A DNA stretch of 49,200 nt, from assembly GCA_021826695.1 (NCBI GenBank), contig JAKAYS010000004.1:1-49200 (forward strand). Reading direction: 5' to 3'. The notes below the pieces were generated by a model, which saw nothing but the letters and a program-made list of their open reading frames with translations, was not told the DNA's origin and ran no database searches. This document shows positions 41,943-49,200 of the stretch, one piece after another. This stretch comes from Acidobacteriota bacterium (GTDB lineage Bacteria > Acidobacteriota > Terriglobia > Terriglobales > Acidobacteriaceae). The first letter of the stretch is position 1. Each line of letters starts with the position of its first letter. The position numbers were made by a program, and so were the translations under genes.

Positions 41943-43565
41943 GTGAGTCATAGCACGAGAGTGAGTCGCCGCAAATTTATAGGAGTTGGAGCAGCATCTG
42001 GAATCGCAGCTATGTTGCCTGCGCCGTGGATGAGAAATCTAACGGCTGAAACATTTACACCTGTGGGGCCACACTACGCCAGCACCCGCGTAGAAGAGGC
42101 TTCAACGTTTCGCCTGCCTGCGCGGCCAATCGAGAAGCCCTTGCGGTGGGGCCCCATGGCCGACGCCTTCGAGCAATGCGTCATGGATCCAAAGAATGGT
42201 GTACTCCGAAAGCGTCCAAACGGAGATATATACTTTACCTCCGCGCTAGAAGCCAATGAGGATGGAGGTATGACGACATTTGCCCCGTTGGTCCTCGGCA
42301 AGGTGCTTCGCGGCAACGATGTTAGCGCGCTATTACCCTCCCTGGGGGCATACTTCAGCGAGAAGGCGGGAATTTTTCTGGATGGGCCGAATGCTACGCT
42401 GTGCGAGTACTGGTATCTCATGAACATCAATGCAATGGCAGCGGCCATCACACGCACCAGCATGCGAAACAATCAAACCGCTCTCGAACGGGTGCGAAGC
42501 AGCGCGGACCGCCTGATCGAACTGGCGCATCGGATTTCCTATGATTTCAACGATCAAGGCTACAAATTCGATCAACATGTCCCGTTCACAAACCAGGATA
42601 GATTTCGGCAGCCGGACACTGTCGGTGGGTACGCATATGTAATGCTCATCGCTTATGAGATGTTTCAAGATCCAAGGTATTTAGAAGAGGCTAAAACCGG
42701 AATCAAGCACTACCAGTCCTTTTCTCATAATCCCTGGTACGAAATTCCCAGTGGGGCCATGGCATGTCTGGCTGCAGCACGGCTGTCTCTGGAAGGTCCC
42801 ACCATCGATGCTCGTAGAGAGTTGGCATTCGCGCTGGATTCGCGAGGAGGGGCGATGCAGATTGGCGTCTGGAACGACAGAGAAGTGAATGGACTGATGC
42901 AGGGCTTCCACTCCGAACCGCCGGATGAGGCCTACAGTATGGAATCCATGGTCGTTCTTCCCTATCTGCTACCCATGGTTCGATATCGCCCTGAATTGGC
43001 AAATGTTGTAGGTCGGTATGCACTCAACGTATGCGCAAATCTTCGCTGGTTTTTTCCCGAGTACTTACCCGCGAATCAGCAAAGCAGGCCTGACCTCACC
43101 CCAGCGGTCCCCTATGAGCGAATCGATCGAGTACACGATGGATTGAGCCCCTATGCCACCGGCGACTATAAAAGTCATCGTTCCATCTATGGAGGCGCAT
43201 ATAGCTTGTGGTGGGGCGCATTGGTGCGGCCAACGAACGAGGACTACATCCTACAGTTGGATGCTTCCAGCAGCGATTTTCTGGCTGGGGTCTCCTATCC
43301 AACCTACCTTTACTACAATCCCTGGGGACAGAAGCGGGTCGTTTCACTTGCTTTGCATCCGATCGCAAAAGGTGCGAAGTGCGATGTCTATGATCTTTCC
43401 CACCATCGGATGCTACGCAAAAATGTGCAGGGATCATTCCCTGTCGAACTGGCGCCAGATAGCGCGAAAGTCCTGGTCATATTGCCTGCGGGCGCGAAGC
43501 CAGAAGCGGACAACGGGACACTTAAAGTTCGCGGGACTCCAATCGATTATCAGCCACAGGCTTGA
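41943..43565 (+). CDS. TAT-exported protein of unknown function, possibly (alpha/alpha) barrel enzyme
   Basis: A 540-residue protein starting at GTG 41943, with RVSRRKFIGVGAASGIAAML as twin-arginine signal. The mature part is rich in helices with conserved-looking aromatic and acidic segments (LCEYWYLMNINAMAAAI, NPWYEIPSGAMACLAAARL, MQGFHSEPPDEAYSMESM, HRSIYGGAYSLWWGAL) and has a beta-rich C-terminal end. This resembles the (alpha/alpha) toroids of polysaccharide lyases, epimerases and unsaturated glucuronyl hydrolases, but I cannot assign a family. It converges with the trans-envelope regulator gene (stop 43596) and precedes a TonB receptor cluster, so a glycan substrate is plausible. Confidence 0.65.
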   Translation: MSHSTRVSRRKFIGVGAASGIAAMLPAPWMRNLTAETFTPVGPHYASTRVEEASTFRLPARPIEKPLRWGPMADAFEQCVMDPKNGVLRKRPNGDIYFTSALEANEDGGMTTFAPLVLGKVLRGNDVSALLPSLGAYFSEKAGIFLDGPNATLCEYWYLMNINAMAAAITRTSMRNNQTALERVRSSADRLIELAHRISYDFNDQGYKFDQHVPFTNQDRFRQPDTVGGYAYVMLIAYEMFQDPRYLEEAKTGIKHYQSFSHNPWYEIPSGAMACLAAARLSLEGPTIDARRELAFALDSRGGAMQIGVWNDREVNGLMQGFHSEPPDEAYSMESMVVLPYLLPMVRYRPELANVVGRYALNVCANLRWFFPEYLPANQQSRPDLTPAVPYERIDRVHDGLSPYATGDYKSHRSIYGGAYSLWWGALVRPTNEDYILQLDASSSDFLAGVSYPTYLYYNPWGQKRVVSLALHPIAKGAKCDVYDLSHHRMLRKNVQGSFPVELAPDSAKVLVILPAGAKPEADNGTLKVRGTPIDYQPQA

Positions 43566-43595
43566 GGGCCACAGATATCGAGCAATGGACTCCTG

Positions 43596-44894
43596 CTAAT
43601 GGATAATGCGCGTTGCCACAATCGTCGTATCGCTGGAAGCTCCGCCGACTGCTCGTGTCCGGATTAAAGCTTCGAAATATACGGGTCGTCCGTCGTCGCG
43701 CTGGATTCCCAACGCTTTCTTCAATAGAAGACGGTCGTTCGCGTCTGCGAGAAACAGCCCAGCAGCTTCCGTTCCCTCTTCATGTAATCCTTGTAGAATC
43801 AGTACCCTACCGCTCCCTCCCTCGATGGGCAACAAGGCAATCGTGGCATAATCGTCGCCAGCGGACCCTGTGGGTTGCAGTTCCTGGTATGTCCCGCTCT
43901 CGCCCGCCAAAGGATGCTTATTTTCAAAATATTTGACACTTTGCCCAACGATCCCTTCGCCCTCAATGAAGTTCAATTTGCTTTGAAACAGTGATACCCA
44001 GGGGTTGGAGCCAGTGCTGCCCACAAATATATAGTTTCCCTCCTGCATGTCTCGTGAATGTAAATCCCGCGCGGAGCGCAGCAGAATCTGGTCGGTCTTC
44101 GCTCGGGCTGCGCTGGAAATCGCATTGACGACCACAGCGTCCGCATAAGAAGTCAAAAGCGAATTCGAGAGGTAGTGGACCAGACGTTGCTCTCTTTCGC
44201 TCATATCGTGCGGCATAAATGTTTCATCGAAGTCTGGACTTAAATACTCTTCCAAAGATCCCGGTTTGGCTTCCATGATCCGGAGCATCCCGTAGCTGAC
44301 ATCGGCCAGCACCACATGGGTCTGCGTCGTATTGGAAAAAACTTCAGAAAGCGGCCAAGGCGGATTGTTGACGGCCCTCTGAATCACGATCATTTTGTGC
44401 CAAAGTACAAGACATACAACCGCCAGAATTGCCGAAACCGCCCACGAGACAAGCGGCCGATTCATTCCGCGAGGAGGTGTTTGAAAAGGCTGTCGTGGTT
44501 CAACAGGAGGGATTGTAGGAAGCGGGGGAGGAAGCGAAGGCTGGACATGGCGAAAGATGGGAGTGTATGCGCCTTTGGGTATTTCCACGATCAAAACTTC
44601 ATCGCGGCCTTCGCCATCAAAATATTCATGCAACTTTAGTCGCAATTGCCGGACTTGCACACGAACGGAACTGTCCTCGACCGGGCTATAGTCCCTTGGC
44701 TTACCGAAAATTGCGCTCCCAATATGATGTTCCGTAAGTTCAGCGGCGTGGCCGTGAATAGAACGGTCCGCCAGATAACGCAGCAGTTCTCGCAATCGAA
44801 CGGATTTCTGAAATGGAACGGTAGAGACGATACGCTCGATCAACAGCCAACGTTCATCTGTTTTGAGATCGTTTTCTACCGGCTTGATGGACAC
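43596..44894 (-). CDS. Trans-envelope winged-helix regulator
   Basis: A 432-residue one-component regulator type common in acidobacteria. I choose GTG 44894 because AGGAG lies five bases upstream; the frame is open to 44969. The N-terminal cytoplasmic part (about 1-115) has FQKSVRLRELLRYLADRSI, ELTEHHIGSAIFGKPRDYSP and EDSSVRVQVRQLRLKLHEYF, ending IPKGAYTPIF, a CadC-like winged helix. A Pro-rich linker (115-145) and one transmembrane helix (about 147-167, WAVSAILAVVCLVLWH) lead to a periplasmic domain of about 260 residues that probably senses a signal. It diverges from the TonB receptor at 45274 and likely controls it. Confidence 0.78.
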   Translation of the reverse strand: MSIKPVENDLKTDERWLLIERIVSTVPFQKSVRLRELLRYLADRSIHGHAAELTEHHIGSAIFGKPRDYSPVEDSSVRVQVRQLRLKLHEYFDGEGRDEVLIVEIPKGAYTPIFRHVQPSLPPPLPTIPPVEPRQPFQTPPRGMNRPLVSWAVSAILAVVCLVLWHKMIVIQRAVNNPPWPLSEVFSNTTQTHVVLADVSYGMLRIMEAKPGSLEEYLSPDFDETFMPHDMSEREQRLVHYLSNSLLTSYADAVVVNAISSAARAKTDQILLRSARDLHSRDMQEGNYIFVGSTGSNPWVSLFQSKLNFIEGEGIVGQSVKYFENKHPLAGESGTYQELQPTGSAGDDYATIALLPIEGGSGRVLILQGLHEEGTEAAGLFLADANDRLLLKKALGIQRDDGRPVYFEALIRTRAVGGASSDTTIVATRIIH

Positions 44895-45000
44895 AACAAC
44901 TCCTGCTGGTATGCACAGGCATCGGCGGGAATACCCCATTCGCACGACCGTAGGGTGATGATAACACACGGATTACGCGTGGAACTGCTGGAACATTTCG

Positions 45001-45020
45001 GGGCTTAACATGTTAAGCCC
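45001..45020. promoter_or_regulatory. Perfect 20-bp palindrome, candidate operator
   Basis: GGGCTTAACATGTTAAGCCC reads the same on both strands, with no spacer. It lies 107 bases before the regulator start (44894) and about 250 bases before the receptor start (45274), within their 379-base divergent gap. A dimeric regulator would suit it, most simply the neighbouring winged-helix protein. Nearby, TCAGGATTTATCAGG (about 45032-45046) holds a short direct repeat. The rest of the gap contains no gene. Confidence 0.6.
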
Positions 45021-45273
45021 TATAGATTTCTCAGGATTTATCAGGTAAGTCCCTTTGCAAATTTGCAGGGAAGGGCGGAACATCGTGCGGAGTTGATCGA
45101 GAGATGATCTCAGACATCGAACCATCGAGAGGTATTTCGGGATCTTTGGTGCAGATTGAGTAGGCGAGGACCTCTTCGCAGTTCTTGAGAATCACCCAGG
45201 CAACCGCAGGCAAAAAACTTGAGCAGTGGAAACACAAAAACTGCCAATCGCAGAGATTTCAGAGGAGAGCATC

Positions 45274-48200
45274 GTGAGAAGTATCAGAATCATCAAAAAA
45301 CTGGCTGTGCAAAGATATGTGTTTTCTTTGCTGCTATGTGTGTTTTTATTTTTTATAGGCGGGAACGTGGCATGGCCGCAGCAGGGAGAAGGCGCATTAA
45401 CCGGAGATGTTCATGATGCTTCAGGGGCCAGCGTTGCTGGAGCGGCAGTGGGGTTGGCCGAAATCAATACGGGTAGCAAATATAACACCATATCGAGCGA
45501 TCAGGGACTCTACCGCTTCCCGGAACTCCCGCCTGGCACATATCAGGTAACGGTTACCGCGCCCGGATTCCAGAAAGTTGTCCAGACCGGGATCACCATA
45601 TCAGTCAGTGATACTGCGGTGCTGCATATTGTGCTTCCGGTTGGAGTCACCACTCAATCGGTCACTGTATCTGCAGACGCGTCCCAGTTAAAAACGGAAA
45701 CATCGGACGTTGGCACGACAGTGTCCCCGGCAATGATGGAAGATCTTCCTTTGCCGTTTAGTGGAAACATTCGCAACCCCGTTCAATTCTTAGAGCTAAC
45801 ACCGGGGTTTACCGGAGAAAACACGAATTCCCCAGAGACCCAGGGCGGTTTCAAGTTGAATGGCGGACAGGAGGGCGGCCCCAACATGATCCTGGACGGA
45901 GCTTCTCTCAACTTTGCGTCTCCGGACATTCAGGTCAGTTATGGGATAAGCGTCGAAGCTGTTCGAGAGTTCAAAGTAACGACGAACACCTTCAGTGCTG
46001 AATATGGCCGGCTGGGAGGTGGGTTTGTCAATCTGGCGACGAAATCAGGTACGGACCTTTTGCATGGATCGTTTTATGACTTCTATAAAAACAGGGCGCT
46101 GGACGCAAACAGTTGGATCAACAACTACAATGGCGTTCCCCGAGCATTCGACACGCAAAATGATTTTGGCGCTTTGATCTCCGGTCCTGTATTTATTCCG
46201 AAGATTTACGACGGCAGGAACAAGACGTTTTTCCTTTTCAATTATGAGGGTTATCGTTTCACCACTGGTGGAGTGAGCTTGAATTCGGCCCCCACCCCGG
46301 CCATGTTGAATGGAGATTTTTCCGCGTTGCTAACTCCGACAACTGTCAATGGCGTGTCTTTCCCCGCGCATATCCTCTATAACTATAAGACTTGCACAGG
46401 CCCAAACCAAGGCCAGGTATGTCAGCCCTATCCCGGGAACAAAATCCCGCAAACGTCCGAAGATCCGGTCTTTAAGGCTGCTGCGCAGGTCATGCCGCAT
46501 TCCACCTCCAACGTTCCTTATTTCAATTTTCCAGTAACAGCGACCAACCCTGTTTCAGCCAACATCTATACGGTTCGGATCGATCAGAATATAGGCGATA
46601 AGCAGAAGCTGAATGGTAGTTACGACTACAACCCGGACACGAACACTGTATATTACGGAGGCATTCCTCTCGATACCAGCGGAACGAACCAGATCAACCA
46701 TTATGTTCGACTCGGGTATGATTACGTGCTCACACCTACGCTATTGAATCATTTCAATTTTGGATTTTCCCGAAGATTTCGCGAGGAACTTAGCGGGGAA
46801 GGAAGCTTTGGCGGAAACTGGCCTACAAAGCTTGGCCTGAAGGGTGTCTCAGATACAACATTTCCACGTATCTCCTACAACTACCCGAATGGGGTAAACC
46901 TCCCCAGCGATGGCGCGGATGAATTTGCGGATAACTCTTACCAATATGATGACGTGCTTGCCTGGGAACACGGACGGCAAAGCATCAAGTTAGGATTGGA
47001 AGTTATCTTACAGGAGTTTAATATACGAGTGCTTACAGGTACATCGGGAGAATTCAATTTCACCTCCGGTCCCACCAGTGGGCCATCGCCCTCGAATATC
47101 AACACCAATTCCGGCTTTGGTTTTGCCAGCTTCTATCTTGGAGCCGCATCGAATGCGTTTATCTCTCTACCAATAAAGCTAGGGATGCGGACCAGATATT
47201 ACGCTGGGTTCATACAGGATGACTGGAAGGTTGCTCCTAAACTTACGATGAACCTTGGGTTCCGCTATGAAATTCCCAAACCTGTAGTGGAAGCGCACAA
47301 CCGCTTATCCTTTGTCGATCCAACCTTGCCGAATCCAGGTGCCGGCGGGCTACCGGGAGCTTATGTATTTGAAGGAAAAGGTCCCGGCAGACTAGGCGGC
47401 AGTACTCCGCAGAGTACTTTCTACCAGTCCTTGGCTCCCCGTATCGGACTGGCGTACCAGCTAACTCCGAGCACAGTAATTCGAGCTGGATATGGTATTT
47501 ACTACACGACCATCAACGTCGGGGGATTTGCCGAGACAGAGAGCCAAGGCTTCTTCGGGAGTTATACCTATCCAACACCGGCCAGCCAACAAACCCCGGC
47601 TGTAATCCTTTCACAAATTCAGAGTTACCCGGGAGCAACCCCGCCATTTATCAATCCCACTGTCATGAATAATCAATCACCCACTTTCATTCAATCGAGG
47701 GTTGCGCGACCAGGGTCAATTCAGAATTGGACTTTGGATGTGGAGCGACAACTGCCCGCGAACACGGTCGTAAGCCTTGCCTATGTTGGAGACATTGGTA
47801 CCCACCTGCAGGCATTGATGCACGACCCAAACCAGGGCTATCCAGCGGATCAGGTCCGGGGAGCTTGTCTCGACGTGAACATTGCGCAACAAGCAGGAAA
47901 CCCAGCCTGCGCTGGACAGATCCCAGTTGGTTCTCCTTATGCGGGCTTCAATGGATCGGTGGCACAGGCATTGCGTCCATTTCCACAGTACCAAAATGCA
48001 CAGTTCGCAAACTCATTGGATGCAAATCCATATGGGACCTACACCTATGAATCTTTACAACTCCAGGTGCAAAAAAGATATTCCAGCGGTCTAACGGTTC
48101 TGGGTAACTACACCTGGTCTAAAAATATAACCAATGCCGATGCAACGTTTCCCTTGCAGGCGGCTTGGGTAGGGGATGGAACCTCTGGCGCCTTGAACAC

Positions 48201-48813
48201 TTATAACCTGAAAGTTGAAAAGGCGCTGAGTGAGTTTGATGTTCCCCAGAGTGTAGTCATGAGTTATATCTACGAGCTTCCTTTTGGTAAAAATAAGCCA
48301 TTCCTTAGCTCGGGACATGTCACCAATGCTCTTGCGGGGGGGTGGCAGGTGGCGGGAATCAACACTTATCAGAGCGGATATCCTCTCGCCACAAACTCTC
48401 CCAACTGGGATTCTGGCATCTTTGCCGGAAATCTTTGCGGAGGATGCAGCCGACCGAACGTGGTACCGGGAGAGCCGTTTGAAGGAGATGGTAAAGGCAA
48501 TGCTGGGTTCATCTTCAACAAAAGCCGCAGGCTTAATCCCGCGGCATTTACGCCCGCGCCCAACTTTACTTTTGGCGATGCGCCGAGAGCCCTGAATGTT
48601 CGGCAGTTTGCAACCCTCGATGAGGACTTCAGTATTGCCAAGATGATGTCGCTTAGTAAAGTGACAACGATGTTTCAATTGGAATTCTTCGACGTGGCCA
48701 ATCGACATTCCTTCACAGGGTTCAACACGTCGGCTGGAACTCCAGGGTTTGGCCAAGCGACCACCACGGCAAACTATCGAACCGTGCAAGCCGAGCTGAA
48801 ATTCATGTACTGA
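45274..48813 (+). CDS. TonB-dependent receptor, Oar-like with carboxypeptidase-regulatory-like domain
   Basis: A 1179-residue outer-membrane receptor from GTG 45274, chosen because AGAGGAG stands six bases before it; a GTG at 45226 has no such site. The signal peptide (FSLLLCVFLFFIGGNVAWPQ) is followed by the Ig-like regulatory domain (LTGDVHDASGASVAGAAVGL, DQGLYRFPELPPGTYQVTV), the plug and a long barrel ending ELKFMY. It resembles the receptor at 24847 in plan but not closely in sequence. Base and codon use look more A+T-rich than in the haem or sugar genes. A regulator gene diverges from it, and a hairpin and a TPR gene follow. Confidence 0.9.
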   Translation: MRSIRIIKKLAVQRYVFSLLLCVFLFFIGGNVAWPQQGEGALTGDVHDASGASVAGAAVGLAEINTGSKYNTISSDQGLYRFPELPPGTYQVTVTAPGFQKVVQTGITISVSDTAVLHIVLPVGVTTQSVTVSADASQLKTETSDVGTTVSPAMMEDLPLPFSGNIRNPVQFLELTPGFTGENTNSPETQGGFKLNGGQEGGPNMILDGASLNFASPDIQVSYGISVEAVREFKVTTNTFSAEYGRLGGGFVNLATKSGTDLLHGSFYDFYKNRALDANSWINNYNGVPRAFDTQNDFGALISGPVFIPKIYDGRNKTFFLFNYEGYRFTTGGVSLNSAPTPAMLNGDFSALLTPTTVNGVSFPAHILYNYKTCTGPNQGQVCQPYPGNKIPQTSEDPVFKAAAQVMPHSTSNVPYFNFPVTATNPVSANIYTVRIDQNIGDKQKLNGSYDYNPDTNTVYYGGIPLDTSGTNQINHYVRLGYDYVLTPTLLNHFNFGFSRRFREELSGEGSFGGNWPTKLGLKGVSDTTFPRISYNYPNGVNLPSDGADEFADNSYQYDDVLAWEHGRQSIKLGLEVILQEFNIRVLTGTSGEFNFTSGPTSGPSPSNINTNSGFGFASFYLGAASNAFISLPIKLGMRTRYYAGFIQDDWKVAPKLTMNLGFRYEIPKPVVEAHNRLSFVDPTLPNPGAGGLPGAYVFEGKGPGRLGGSTPQSTFYQSLAPRIGLAYQLTPSTVIRAGYGIYYTTINVGGFAETESQGFFGSYTYPTPASQQTPAVILSQIQSYPGATPPFINPTVMNNQSPTFIQSRVARPGSIQNWTLDVERQLPANTVVSLAYVGDIGTHLQALMHDPNQGYPADQVRGACLDVNIAQQAGNPACAGQIPVGSPYAGFNGSVAQALRPFPQYQNAQFANSLDANPYGTYTYESLQLQVQKRYSSGLTVLGNYTWSKNITNADATFPLQAAWVGDGTSGALNTYNLKVEKALSEFDVPQSVVMSYIYELPFGKNKPFLSSGHVTNALAGGWQVAGINTYQSGYPLATNSPNWDSGIFAGNLCGGCSRPNVVPGEPFEGDGKGNAGFIFNKSRRLNPAAFTPAPNFTFGDAPRALNVRQFATLDEDFSIAKMMSLSKVTTMFQLEFFDVANRHSFTGFNTSAGTPGFGQATTTANYRTVQAELKFMY

Positions 48814-48831
48814 ACACGTACCCTCTTCCAT

Positions 48832-48864
48832 TCTTCCGGGTCTCTCATTGAGCGACCCGGGAGG
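48832..48864 (+). terminator. Intercistronic hairpin between TonB receptor and TPR gene
   Basis: TCTTCCGGGTC (48832-48842) pairs with GACCCGGGAGG (48854-48864) with two G-U pairs; after one mismatch, CTC and GAG close an ATT loop. It lies 18 bases after the receptor stop and 22 bases before the TPR start. No T-run follows, so attenuation or message protection fits better than full termination, as for the hairpin at 24797-24832. Confidence 0.55.
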
Positions 48865-48886
48865 CCTGCTGGCTTAAACTTGAGCT

Positions 48887-49200
48887 ATGATACAGTCGAT
48901 CCGAATCAGTTTCCTCGATTCATCATTCGCGCAGTTGATGTGCGTATGCACAATACTATTGTTCACGGCGGGTCCACTTTCAGCGGCACAATTGGAGACA
49001 AGCATTCGTCAGCATTTTGAAGCGGCGCACCAGGCCCAGTTGGCCGGCGATCTGGCGACGGCAGCGAGAGAGTATCGGCAGGTCCTCCACTTACAGCCGG
49101 ACATTCCTGAAGTCTATGCAAATCTCGGCCTTGTTTATTACGCTGAGAACAAGTTTTTGGAGTCAGCGCGAGCATTCGATCGCGCGGACGCGAGATCGGA
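48887..49200 (+). CDS. Exported TPR protein (3' end outside window)
   Basis: An open frame from ATG 48887 to the window end, 104 residues visible. The N-terminus has a hydrophobic stretch (LMCVCTILLFTAGPLSAAQ) that looks like a Sec signal. TPR units follow: HQAQLAGDLATAAREYRQVL, VYANLGLVYYAENKFLESAR. It follows the TonB receptor after a hairpin, the same arrangement as at 24773-28353. More TPRs, and possibly a CRTAC1 gene, are expected beyond the window. Confidence 0.8.
   Translation, partial: MIQSIRISFLDSSFAQLMCVCTILLFTAGPLSAAQLETSIRQHFEAAHQAQLAGDLATAAREYRQVLHLQPDIPEVYANLGLVYYAENKFLESARAFDRADARS

Overview
The window looks like part of an Acidobacteriota chromosome (Terriglobia/Acidobacteriaceae type). 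The case rests on protein families seen here together: a VWFA-related protein of the type common in acidobacteria, two Oar-like TonB-dependent receptors with an N-terminal carboxypeptidase-regulatory-like domain, several CRTAC1/ASPIC-UnbV FG-GAP proteins next to TPR proteins, many twin-arginine (TAT) signals on sugar enzymes, and a winged-helix/transmembrane regulator. No taxonomic marker gene is present, so this is inference from gene content.

Layout. 1-3654 (+): a VWFA-related secreted protein, then a TAT-exported TIM-barrel sugar isomerase/epimerase and a TAT-exported Gfo/Idh/MocA oxidoreductase, closed by a strong hairpin. 3782-9838 (-): a long co-directional run read as lactonase, SDR, a broken epimerase, a cytoplasmic Gfo/Idh/MocA protein, dUTPase, aldo/keto reductase and a second TAT-exported TIM-barrel protein; apart from dUTPase this looks like oxidative sugar metabolism. 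10039-13714 (+): the haem genes hemE-hemH-hemY, joined by 4-base ATGA overlaps. 13809-15819 (-): an ABC permease and a nitroreductase. 15977-16066: tRNA-Ser(UGA), followed by a transposase remnant, a palindrome and a solitary MmeI-like type IIL restriction-modification enzyme (16745-19687), a small accessory island.

19911-28353 (-): a four-gene module read as TonB receptor, hairpin, TPR protein, TPR protein, TAT-exported CRTAC1 protein. A second CRTAC1 gene (28702-30531) diverges from the receptor. 30536-33378 (-) holds a six-hairpin glycosidase followed by a tiny TPR gene; 33494-36397 (+) holds a GH31 glycosidase followed by a GH130 fragment. 36709-41413 (+) holds a five-haem cytochrome fused to TPRs, a third CRTAC1 protein closely resembling the first, and a small secreted protein. 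41414-41942 carries an IS5-type transposase remnant. 41943-49200 holds a TAT-exported enzyme of unknown function, a trans-envelope winged-helix regulator, a 20-bp perfect palindrome, a second TonB receptor, a hairpin, and a TPR gene that runs off the window.

The most interesting theme is the repeated linkage of TonB receptor, TPR proteins and CRTAC1/ASPIC-UnbV proteins (once with a multihaem cytochrome), interleaved with glycoside hydrolases. Both receptor-to-TPR junctions carry a strong RNA hairpin. I infer a cell-envelope uptake or processing system for large, probably glycan-type substrates; its biochemical function cannot be read from the sequence.
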